Assembly: GCA_905221605.1 (NCBI GenBank)
Contig: CAJNDS010000898.1
Coordinates: 1-53,752, forward strand
Direction of reading: 5' to 3'
Length of the DNA stretch: 53,752 bases
Origin: Symbiodinium natans
Lineage: Eukaryota; Sar; Dinophyceae; Suessiales; Symbiodiniaceae
Shown here: piece by piece, positions 24,098-32,667 of the stretch
How positions within the stretch are numbered: position 1 is the first letter of the stretch
How the letters are laid out: each line of letters begins with the position of its first letter
Notes under the pieces: model-generated
Database searches by the model: none
What the model was told of the DNA's origin: nothing
What the model saw: only the letters and a program-made list of their open reading frames with translations
Program-made: the position numbers and the translations under genes

Positions 24098-25474
24098 CTA
24101 CGAAATCTTACAGTTGCAATGCCTATTCGTCCTTGCCAGAAGGTGCACAATCTCTGTGTGACCCCTCTGGTATGCCACATCTCTTGCTGTCTGCTCAAAG
24201 TCGGCACAAACATCAAGGAGCAGGCGCACAATCTCGATGTGGCCAGACGCGGCTGCTATATACAGCGGCGTCTTTCCTTGATAGCACTGATCTGTTTCGG
24301 CACCAGCATCCAGCAGCGCGCTCACGATGTCGACGTGACCTCCCTCAACTGCTAGGCAGAGGGGTGTCATGCAAGTCTCTGTCGGGCGCTCATCCGGTTG
24401 GGCACGCGCTTCCAACAGCACGCGCGAGATGTGAATGTGTCCGCTGCGGGCTGCTGCACGAAGGGGCACTCCCCCAAATGAGTCGTAAAAGCGGTAGATG
24501 CCATCATGCCCACCTGCTGGCAAGTGCTCATGACAAATATTTATTGAACGTGCGCGATACATCCGGTTCCGATGTTGCTTGCCATTAGCGTCTGCCCTCG
24601 CTTCCAGCAGCAAGCGAACACTCTGCAAATCACCAGCTTTGGATGCCTTGAACAGAGGCGTGTCTTCAAAGGGATGTGCAAAGCCCTCCTTGTCAGCTCT
24701 AGCCACAAGAAGCAAGTGAACAATCTCAGCACTTGTTTCAGCTGCCACGCCAATAGGAACAAGGCAGCGCATGTTTGCACCTTCCTCCAATTCTATGCTG
24801 CACCTGTGGTCTTGCCTCTCAAAGAACATATCGAAAGTACCACCCTCTATGCCAATGAATTCTTCCATCCCATCTCTCGGCACAGCCAAAGAACATGAAA
24901 CCCAAGGCTGCTTCTGAAGATCTCCGAATGACTTGTCTGCGTTCGCACAGGCTTCCAACAAGGCACGCGCTACCGCAACATGGCCACGGCTTACAGAGCT
25001 TCCAAGAGGTGTTGCTTCTGGCCCTGAATATCGTGCATAAAGCTTGTCCACGTCAGCAGCAGCTTCCAGTAGTAGCTGAACTATCTCCAGATGACCATTC
25101 TCAGCTGCGATACCCAGAGGTGTCATTTCTCTAAACAGGAAGGACTCGCTGCATGCCATGTTTGGATCTTGCGGTCGCTGTAAAATCTCCTCGACCTCAC
25201 CAATGTGGCAGCCCTCAGCAGCACGTACCAGCTGGAGCGCCTGCGATTGGGAAGCAGCAACGAACGGGAGCAAAACCAGCTGAATATCAACATCGCTGGA
25301 TGATGTCAACACGGTGTCATCATCCCAGTTTACGCAATTGTGCAAGAGCCTTTGTGCAAATCGCGGTCGCCCGCATAGGCTCTGCAAGTGTTGCTTCAAG
25401 TTCCGTACATCACGCACCTCGTCCACACTTAGAGCACACACTTGCTCTCCTGAAGTCTTCCAGATGCGCAGCAT
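24098..25474 (-). CDS. Intronless ankyrin-repeat protein with ubiquitin-like N-terminus
   Basis: 458 codons, ATG to TAG, no intron. Residues 1 to about 75 (MLRIWKTSGEQVCALSVDEV ... DVDIQLVLLPF) resemble a ubiquitin-like beta-grasp fold, as seen at the N-terminus of many dinoflagellate ankyrin proteins. The rest holds about eight ankyrin repeats, e.g. TPLGIAAENGHLEIVQLLLE, TPLFKASKAGDLQSVRLLLE, VPLRAAARSGHIHISRVLLE, TPLCLAVEGGHVDIVSALLD and TPLYIAAASGHIEIVRLLLD. A less regular insert of about 70 residues separates the second and third repeats. Ankyrin repeats mediate protein-protein contacts; no catalytic domain is present, so the partner is unknown. A telomere-like array begins about 15 bp upstream of the ATG, leaving almost no unique 5' leader. 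Lack of introns among intron-rich neighbours suggests a retrogene. Confidence 0.93.
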   Translation of the reverse strand: MLRIWKTSGEQVCALSVDEVRDVRNLKQHLQSLCGRPRFAQRLLHNCVNWDDDTVLTSSSDVDIQLVLLPFVAASQSQALQLVRAAEGCHIGEVEEILQRPQDPNMACSESFLFREMTPLGIAAENGHLEIVQLLLEAAADVDKLYARYSGPEATPLGSSVSRGHVAVARALLEACANADKSFGDLQKQPWVSCSLAVPRDGMEEFIGIEGGTFDMFFERQDHRCSIELEEGANMRCLVPIGVAAETSAEIVHLLLVARADKEGFAHPFEDTPLFKASKAGDLQSVRLLLEARADANGKQHRNRMYRARSINICHEHLPAGGHDGIYRFYDSFGGVPLRAAARSGHIHISRVLLEARAQPDERPTETCMTPLCLAVEGGHVDIVSALLDAGAETDQCYQGKTPLYIAAASGHIEIVRLLLDVCADFEQTARDVAYQRGHTEIVHLLARTNRHCNCKIS

Positions 25475-25488
25475 GAACCTTAAACCAA

Positions 25489-25600
25489 AACCCTAAACCC
25501 TAAACCCTAAACCCTAAACCCTAAACCCTAAACCCTAAACCCTAAACCCTAAACCCTAAACCCTAAACCCTAAACCCTAAACCCTAAACCCTAAACCCAA
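25489..25600 (-). repeat. Telomere-like array directly upstream of the ankyrin gene
   Basis: Sixteen CCCTAAA units. The ankyrin start codon lies 15 bp away, so the array occupies the expected promoter/5' leader position. Confidence 0.97.
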
Positions 25601-26049
25601 GCATTCAGCTGCTGAAAGATGGGACTCATGGGACTCAGACGAATAGAGTCTTAGAAGTTTCTGTGCTACTAGGCTGGTGCAGGAACAAGATCAGGGGAAT
25701 GATTGCAAAAGATTCGAGGAGTTTCCTACTTTGCTAGGGTCACCCTTGGAGCTTGGGACCTTCGTTTGCCGAACGCTAAACCCTAAACCCTAAACCCTAG
25801 ACCCTTTTGATAACCCCCAACTTCTCAGCCTGAGTCTTTGGCCCAAAGCGGCTTGGCTCAAAGTCATTACTGTTTAGGGTTTAGGGTTTAAGGGTTTGGG
25901 ATTTTAGGGTTTAGGGTATAGGGTTTACTAACCTGTGCCACGTTGAACCCTAGATAAAGTTATGTATGCATACATATAGAGAGAGAGAGAGAGAAAGAGA
26001 GTGAGAGACTTTCTATGTAAGAATATGGGGATTCAGCAGTGATTGTTCC

Positions 26050-26180
26050 GGGGATCCTTTATGAGTACTTAGAAGTAGGGCTGCAAGTAGGGGAACTATG
26101 GTGAAAGCCTGATTTTAGGTACTTTATATAATTCTAACCCTACCCTTCTTGTACGAACCCATCTGAACCTGCAAGGACCG
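26050..26180. mobile_element. Degenerate family B element
   Basis: Diverged termini (GAGTACTTAGAAGTAGGG on the left; GAACCCATCTGAACCTGCAAG on the right) frame an A/T-richer interior like that of other family B copies. Weak. Confidence 0.35.
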
Positions 26181-26205
26181 GAAATCAGGGACCACTGTCA
26201 GTCAC

Positions 26206-26252
26206 CTTGGGGCCGTGGTGGTGTCTTGCATTCTTCGACCGGTATACTCATA
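26206..26252 (-). CDS. Small internal exon with canonical splice sites
   Basis: 47 bp bounded on the minus strand by a polypyrimidine acceptor (CTTTTGCAG) and a GTGACT donor. One frame reads YEYTGRRMQDTTTAP. A further candidate mini-exon (MREFAPRRPC, about 26313-26283) with a TATAG acceptor and GTGAGC donor lies just upstream. They could be 3' exons of the methyltransferase gene upstream or belong to another gene. Confidence 0.35.
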
Positions 26253-26399
26253 CTGCAAAAGATACCGTACATTGCTTGTGCTCACGCAGGGTCGTCGAGG
26301 AGCGAACTCTCGCATTGCTATAGCGGCGTCAAGAGCCGATTATTACTGGGAGCCTCCCCAACTCACACCAACACAAACTCCAAAGCAGCACGACACCCT

Positions 26400-27630
26400 A
26401 AACCCTAAACCCTAAACCCTAAACACTAAACCCTAAACCCTAAACCCTAAACCCCAAACCCTAAACCCTTTGCTGACAAATTCCCTCTGTAAAGGCCATG
26501 CCAAGGGGGCGTCTGGCAAGGTGGAAGATGCCTTCTGCAAAGTCCTGCCGTTTAGGCTGCAACCCTAAACCCCACCTCAGAAGCCGAGCCTAAAACCATA
26601 AACCCTAAACCCTTAACCCTAAACCCGAAACCCCAAAACAAGGAACTAGTCACTAGTCCACACATCGGCGGCTGTAGCCCAAATCAGAATCCCTCAAAGC
26701 CCCCTGAACACTAGTCCTCAAAAAGATCATCTCGAACTCAATAGTGGAAGACCGAGTCCTCAAAGACCCCAACCCCCGCGGATTTAGAACTCCCGAATCC
26801 CCTAATGGGGAATATCACTTCAAATGTAGCAGGGATCCTAGTATGATTTAAGGGGTATTCGCTCATTCAGGGAGCATGTGTCTCCCACACCTTCCCCTTG
26901 CACGGGTTTAGGATTCAGGGTCCACGGTTAAACCCAAAAACCCAAAAACCCTAAACCCTAAACCCTAGGCCCTAAACCCCAAACCCCAAACCCCAAACCC
27001 CAAACCCCAAACCCCAAACCCCAAACCCTAAAGCCCAAACCCTAAACCCTAAACCCTAAACCCTAAGCCCTAAACCCTAAACCCTTACCCTTCGACGAGC
27101 CCTGCCATGCAGAATGGCAGTTTCAGGGTTGGGGGTTGACACACGGAGACGCTCAAAGGCTTAGGATCTAGACAGGGTTGTGGTGCTTGGGGCCTCCGCC
27201 CTGAACCCTAAGCTTCAAGCACGCTCGAAAGTCGAAGGAGTCTTCCCCAAAAGTCCCCCGGGATCCTTCGTATAGGGTGGTTTATAAGCCTTCCTCGGGT
27301 CCTGAATGAAGGGATGTAGGAAAGTTTCGGGTGTTCTTTTGCTCTGGGAGTCTGCACGGCACGGTGTCTTCAAAGGGTGAAGCTTTTGACATCCGCGTGC
27401 CCTTTACACAGAGAATGCGGGTACTACTGGGCATCCTCGTGTAGGGCTTAGGGCTTAGGGCTTAGGGCTTAGGGCTTAGGGTCTAGGGGTTTAGGGGTTT
27501 AGGGGTTTAGGGGTTTAGGGGTTTAGGGGTTTAGGGGTTTAGGGGTTTAGGGGTTTAGGGGTTTAGGGGTTTAGGGGTTTAGGGGTTTACGGGTTTAGGG
27601 GCTTAGGGCTTTAGGGTTTAGGGTTCGGCT
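26400..27630. repeat. Repeat-rich segment with TTTAGGGG block
   Basis: CCCTAAA/CCCCAAA runs at 26400-26470 and 26940-27085. Five GCTTAGG units at about 27443-27480 are followed by about fourteen TTTAGGGG units to 27600. Between them are unique islands with no recognisable coding sequence. Confidence 0.8.
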
Positions 27631-27635
27631 CAGAC

Positions 27636-30600
27636 GCATGTCCTCAAGAGAGTGGTAGAAGGGAGACTCCCGGTGCCCATAGGGAAGATCCGCCAACAGC
27701 GCATCGTAACCTAGGAGAGAGGTGGGTAGTTTTCAGACCCTCAAGCCACCCTAAACCCTAAACTCTAAGGGTAGTTACATAGGCCCTAAATATGGTCCCT
27801 GTTACAGGAATTAGAAGGGGTCCCCTTTTCAGGGCCCATACTAATGGACCATGAAACTACCCCTAAACAAACCCTAAACCCTAACCCTAACCCTAAGGTT
27901 TTGGGGGCACCCCGTGCCCGCCGAAGCTGCCAGCCCGAAGCCAGAAAACCGTTAGCTTGTAAACCCTCTGAATCCCAAACCCTGAACCCTATGACCTCAA
28001 CTTCTCCAGAAACTCCAGGGGTGCTGGAGTTGTCGCTGGAGTTGGAAGTTAGGACGACAGGCTTCGGGTTCAGGGTTGATGTTCGGAGTTGTAGGTTTTG
28101 AGGTTTAGGGTTCAGGGTTGTACTTGGAAATTCATGGTAACTTCTAGGTAGGGTTTAGACGTACCCTCGATAGGGTTATAACCATGGTTACCTTACTTGT
28201 AACTCTAATACTTCCAGCACACACGTCTGGGACGCCTTGGCTCAGCGTGAGCGGGCGAAGGCGACAACTCCAATGCCTCCAAATATGCACGAAACCTCCA
28301 AGTAGGTGTTGGGATTTCGAGAGAGATTCGAAGCCAACCGCAGTCCACCTTTAGGGTATAGGGTTTAGGGTTTAGGGTTTAGGGTATAGGGTTTAGGGTT
28401 TAGGGTTTAGGGTTTAGGGTTTAGGGTTTAGGGTTTAGGGTTTAGGGTTTAGGGTTTAGGGCACCCTTTTCTCTGTTTACAGGGGGGGAGGAAAAGGGAA
28501 CCTTACTCCCAGAAAATGGGACGAAGGGCCTTCTCTGGTTCGAGGTGGAGGTTCAGGGTTTGGGGTTTAGGGTTTGGGGTTTAGGTAGGGTTTGGGGTTT
28601 GGGGTTTAGGGTTTGGGGTTTGGGGTTTGGGGTTTAAACTTTGTAGGGAGCTTTCCGCGCCAAGCCGCACTGGCCGTAGACGCTGAGTTGGGGATCCAGG
28701 GCGTCACCGCCTGAGTTTAGGGTTTAGGGTTTAGGGTTTAGGGTGTAGGGTTTAGGGTTTAGGGTTTGTTCGATGGCTTCGGGCTGTGAGGAGGCCTGCC
28801 CAGAGAAACCCAAGATGTGGCCCAGTTAGGGTTTTAGGCTAAGGGTTTCGGGTTTGAGGGTTTAAGGCTTAAAGGCTTGAGGTTTCGAGGCTGCAGGAAA
28901 GGAACCTCAGACCTGAACAAAAACCTGAAGCATCCGAGACATCCAAAGTGGCCGACAAAATATCACTTGTACTATAAGCCCTAGGCCCTAAACCCTAAAC
29001 CCTAGACCCTAAACCCTAAATCCTACTAAACCCTAAACCCTAAACCCTAAACCCTAAACCCTAAACCCTAAACCCTAAACCCTAAACCCTGAACTCAAGC
29101 TGGAGCCAAGGCGCAACAAAGCGTCGGTGCCGGCAGGCCCAACACGGAAAAGTTCGTCGCGACATCGGGCGCCTCTTACATCAGCCCTAAGTTCGCCCTG
29201 GACTGGAAGAACAGCGGGAATGGACCGGCCCCATACTCCCGGGTCAGGGAAGTCTCTAGGGCCTAAAAGTCTCTAAAGATCATGGGGGGGGGGGGGGGGG
29301 GGGGGAGGGGGGACCCTAAACCCTAAACCCTGAACCCTGAACCCTAAATCTAAACCCGAAACCCTAAAGGAGGCCAAGCTAGTACATGGGTCCTGTTTGT
29401 TTAGGGTCGGGGGTTTATACGGATAGGAGCCTCATCCTTTTGCCGTGGACGTGCAGAGCGTTGCCCACCTAGCCAGCAGCGTTGGCAAAATCCGCTTCAG
29501 GGTGTATAGGGTTTAGGGTTTAGGGTTTAGGGTTTAGGGGTTAGGGGTTAGGGGTTAAGGGATGGGCTTAGGGTATGTATGGTCTACGTAGAGTAGACAA
29601 TGCCATTAATTATGCACCTTAGGTGATAGGTGTATATAGCCTTTGCTCTGCTGCCGTGCTTTTCTAGGCAAGGTGCTGCGCTTCTGTCTGGGAGCTTCTC
29701 TGGGAAGGACCCCGATCATAGAAGATGGCTGCAAGTCAAGCAAGTGCTAGCTGTTGAAAATGGGAACTGAGATGTTGCCATCTGCATCGCAGACTTCGCT
29801 GCCCAAAGGCGCTAGAAATCCTGCGGCCGTGTTTTTCTTTCGCGCGCGCGCGAAGCAAGGAGCCCATACTGTCGGCGGCTCTCACCGGCGTAGTCCCTGA
29901 AGCCGCCCCCCTGATGCCGAGAAACCGCCAACTATCCCTAAGCCCCCCAAACCCTCAACCTTCAACCCTCAACCCTCAAAATCTAAACCCTTAGCCCTGG
30001 AAACCCTCAACCCTAAACACTAAACCCTCCACCCTCAAGCTTAAACCCTCAACCTCAAACTCAAAACCCCGAAACTGCCATGAGCCCTAGGAGACGGGGG
30101 AGGGAAGTTTTGCCTTGGATCTATAGGGTTTAGGGTTTATAGGGTTTAGGGTTTAGGGCTTAGGGTTTAGGGTTTAGGATTTAGGGCTTAGAGGGCCTAT
30201 GGTTTATCCCACGCCTGTCACTCAGGACGGGGCTCAGCGCGGCGTCGTTTGCATCCACCCCGACCGTTCTGACCATTCGATCGGCATTGTTGGTTTTGGT
30301 TTCATGGCTTCGAATAAGCCCTCATAAACCTGAAGCGCCTCAATCACCCCAAACCCTCAACCCTGAACCCTAAATCCTAAGCCCTAAGCCCTACAAGCCC
30401 CAAGCCCTAGGGGTTCTTCTTCTTGTTCTGCACGACAGTGTGGGAAACACGTCTTGAGAGCTTGGGAATTATCTAGGCCCTCAAAAAACTCAGGGCTGGT
30501 TCAAAAACCAGGGGCCCTTTTCTGCGGCACCCTGGTCGGCCACTAGCCCTAAACCCTAAACCCTAAACCCTAAACCCTAAACCCTAAACCCTAAACCCTA

Positions 30601-31614
30601 AACCCTAAACCCTAAACCCTAAACCCTAAACCCTAAACCCTAAACCCTAAACCCTAAACCCTAAACCCTCCTTTACGTCACAGCACGCCGGGATCAGCCT
30701 CGCGCCGAGCCCGGCCGCCGCCAAAAGCAGGGAGCCACTTCCGCAAACGGGATCCAGGACCAACGTGCCTCTCGGGTTTAGAAGGTATATGGGGGTATTA
30801 GGGTTTAGGGGGTATTAGGGGGTATTAGGGGGTATTAGGGGGTATTAGGGGGTATTAGGGGGTATTAGGGGGTATTAGGGGGTATTAGGGGGTTCAGGGG
30901 GTTTAGGGGGTTTAGGGGGTTTAGGGGGTTTAGGGGGTTGGCCGGCGCTAGAAGTGTAGCTCTGGCCATAAATGCCTATAACAATCCTATAACCTTCTGT
31001 GGGGATCTTACAACGCTAATCCCAAACTGCCCATGAAAAGGTTGCCTTGATCCTACCCTACCCCCCAACAAAAGGAAGAAGGGTACGGCTCATCCTGAGT
31101 GAGTCTTCAAGGGAAAGGGGCGGCTCCAAACAATTGACGTCATGAACCCAAATCCCAAACCCTAAGCCCAAAACCCTCAACCCTGAATCCTACTATCCTA
31201 GCCACCAAGGCCTCAAACGACTACCTGTAGGTTTGCCGGGAAGTTCGAAGTGGGCTGTATAGGTAGGGCCAGAAGTAGCTATCGCGGACTAAACCCTACT
31301 TGTTGCTACCGCCATGCATCCCGACACCGCAACTACGGCATCCGAAAAAACACAACTAGGTCCACGGTCCGTATTCCGCCGTGGTACGGAAGACGTAGAA
31401 GTACAAAGTTCCATGTCAATGGTATTGTTTTGTGTGGGAATTCATAGTACTGTTGTAGAGGATATGAAAATGGCCATCTTATGAGGGCGTAAACCCTAAA
31501 CCCTAAACCCTATAGAAAGTAGGTCTTGTATCGGTTTTTGCAGAAGGCAGTGGCAGGCCTTCCCGTACAAGCGCAAGATGGGCCATCAGGAAAGCCAAGT
31601 CCGGCTTCAAGGTG
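27636..31614 (-). CDS. TRM11/THUMP-type tRNA guanosine methyltransferase (partial)
   Basis: Small exons whose joined motifs form one class I methyltransferase domain. 5'->3' on minus: 31614-31559 TLKPDLAFLMAHLALVRE (GC donor); 30768-30702 GTLVLDPVCGSGSLLLAAAG, motif I (GA donor); 30268-30220 ATVGVDANDAALSPVLS, the acidic SAM-ribose region (GA donor); 29910 to about 29850 GGFRDYAGESRRQYGLL, matching the RQYGL of TRM11 proteins; 27710-27636 YDALLADLPYGHRE, motif IV (GTCTGA donor). The first three joins keep frame exactly. Members N2-methylate guanosine in tRNA using SAM, TRM11 with the partner TRM112. The catalytic motif is DLPYG where TRM11 has DPPYG; THUMPD-type relatives have DLPFG. Exons between 29850 and 27710 (candidates near 28713-28637 and 28550-28509), the N-terminus and the C-terminus are unresolved. 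Introns hold telomere-like arrays. Confidence 0.75.
27768..27862. mobile_element. TIR element, single-copy family F
   Basis: About 95 bp with inverted ends AGGGTAGTTACATAGG and CCATGAAACTACCCCT (imperfect). It lies within the methyltransferase gene, 50 bp upstream of the motif IV exon. Confidence 0.55.
28120..28304. mobile_element. TIR element family B, copy 4
   Basis: Termini TACTTGGAAATTCATGG and the inverted GAAACCTCCAAGTA. The 185-bp length exceeds most relatives because of about 60 bp of unrelated sequence in the right half. Within the methyltransferase gene span. Confidence 0.65.
28353..28461 (+). repeat. Intronic telomere-like TTTAGGG array
   Basis: About fifteen units, two of them TATAGGG. 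Within the methyltransferase gene span, on the strand opposite to its C-rich neighbours. Confidence 0.95.
28980..29265. other. Telomere-like array and adjacent exon-like island of uncertain strand
   Basis: A CCCTAAA array (28980-29090) abuts an island at about 29092-29265 that is open on both strands. The plus frame reads NTEKFVATSGASYISPKFAL followed by DWKNSGNGPAPYSRVRE and looks strongly protein-like. The minus frame is also open and would fit the orientation of the surrounding methyltransferase gene. I cannot decide which is coding. A second two-way island lies at about 29428-29500. Confidence 0.4.
30547..30669 (-). repeat. Telomere-like array inside a methyltransferase intron
   Basis: About seventeen CCCTAAA units fill over a quarter of the 433-bp intron (30269-30701) that separates motif I from the following strand of the methyltransferase domain. 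Confidence 0.95.
30789..30938 (+). repeat. TATTAGGGGG and TTTAGGGGG arrays
   Basis: Nine tandem GGGGGTATTA 10-mers followed by five GGGGGTTTA units, a local expansion of telomere-repeat variants, in the intron between the first two methyltransferase exons. Confidence 0.9.
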
Positions 31615-31868
31615 CTAGTGGAGACATACCTTTCGATGTAGGGTCCAGAGGGTCCAGAGGGTTTAGGGTTTAGGGTTTAGGGTTTAGGGTTTAGGGTTTA
31701 GTCAGAGTTCAAGAGTTCAGGGCCAGGACTTAGCGAGTTAACTAAGGCCCCTAAACCCCAAACCCCAAACCCCAAACCCTAAACCCCAAACCCCAAGCCC
31801 CAAACCGTAAACCCCAAACCTCAAACCGTAAACCCTAAACTAGTGCTTAAGGCTTCGGGCGTGTAAAC

Positions 31869-31994
31869 CCAGGATCTTCGAGGGCCTGCTGCTTGGGTCC
31901 ACTAGCAGCGGTTGAACTGGAAAACGCAGCTAGAGCTTGCTCAAAGTGTTTCTCGCGCAGCAGATGGTTTGGGAGCTTTCTTATCATACGGCCC
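31869..31994 (-). CDS. Internal exon, unrecognised protein
   Basis: 126 bp (42 codons, phase 0) on the minus strand, between an AG acceptor (TTTAG) and a GTTTAC donor. The peptide includes RMIRKLPNHLLREKHFEQAL then AAFSSSTAASGPKQQALEDP. The helix-rich first half (LLREKHFEQALAAF) has the feel of a helical-repeat or PPR-like hairpin, but that is a guess. It lies 255 bp upstream of the first assigned methyltransferase exon on the same strand, so it may belong to that gene's N-terminal part. Confidence 0.5.
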
Positions 31995-32373
31995 CTAAAG
32001 CCCGAACCTCAAGACCTTATACACTCCAGTTCGACCTTAGACCCTCAGCCCAACAGGGGACCCCCCAATCTGGAGAACTCACTACATGACCATGGCGGCC
32101 ATGGCTGCGTAGCATGTCTCCCAGGGCTGCATCCACGTCAGACGACCGGCTCCCTAAGCCTTATCTCCTAAATCCGGTGTCTGTGAGGTCCCGGGAAACT
32201 TAAGTTTTCGCCTTTATCATCCAAACCACCTACACAGGCTTTGGGCTGCTGAGACAGATCCTAAACCCCAAACCCTCACGGAAGCCCTGAGGAACATAAC
32301 GCTTGCACTAGCCGCTAGACTTCTGGCCCTGCCAGATCGCATCTCTAGCAGAGAAGCAGAGAAGTAGAGAAGC

Positions 32374-32379
<6 letters not shown>

Positions 32380-32409
<30 letters not shown>

Positions 32410-32440
32410 TACATATATATATATATATACACACACACGT
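32380..32440. repeat. GA / TA / CA microsatellites
   Basis: Consecutive (GA)n, (TA)n and (CA)n tracts. Noncoding. Confidence 0.9.
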
Positions 32441-32667
32441 ACATTGATCCTGACAACGTCTGCCTTGGGTTTAGGGTGTTCTTGCGAGTTTTCTGCCGAG
32501 ATCCGTGGGCAAGGATGCAGCCCAGCTGCGGCCGATTCTTTAGGACGTAATCCTTCAGCCAGCCTGCAAGGCATGGACAGTACAGTCGAGATTCTTTTTA
32601 GGCCTTAGGGTTTAGGGCTTTAGGGCTTTAGGGCTTTAGGTTTTAGGGTTCGGTTTCAAAGGCCATG

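Noticed and set aside
31544-31637. Plus-strand exon (RQWQAFPYKRKMGHQESQVR) with TTTTTGCAG acceptor and GTAGGG donor
   Set aside because: The minus-strand frame of the same island (TLKPDLAFLMAHLALVRE) continues without a gap into methyltransferase motif I in the next exon, which is stronger evidence.
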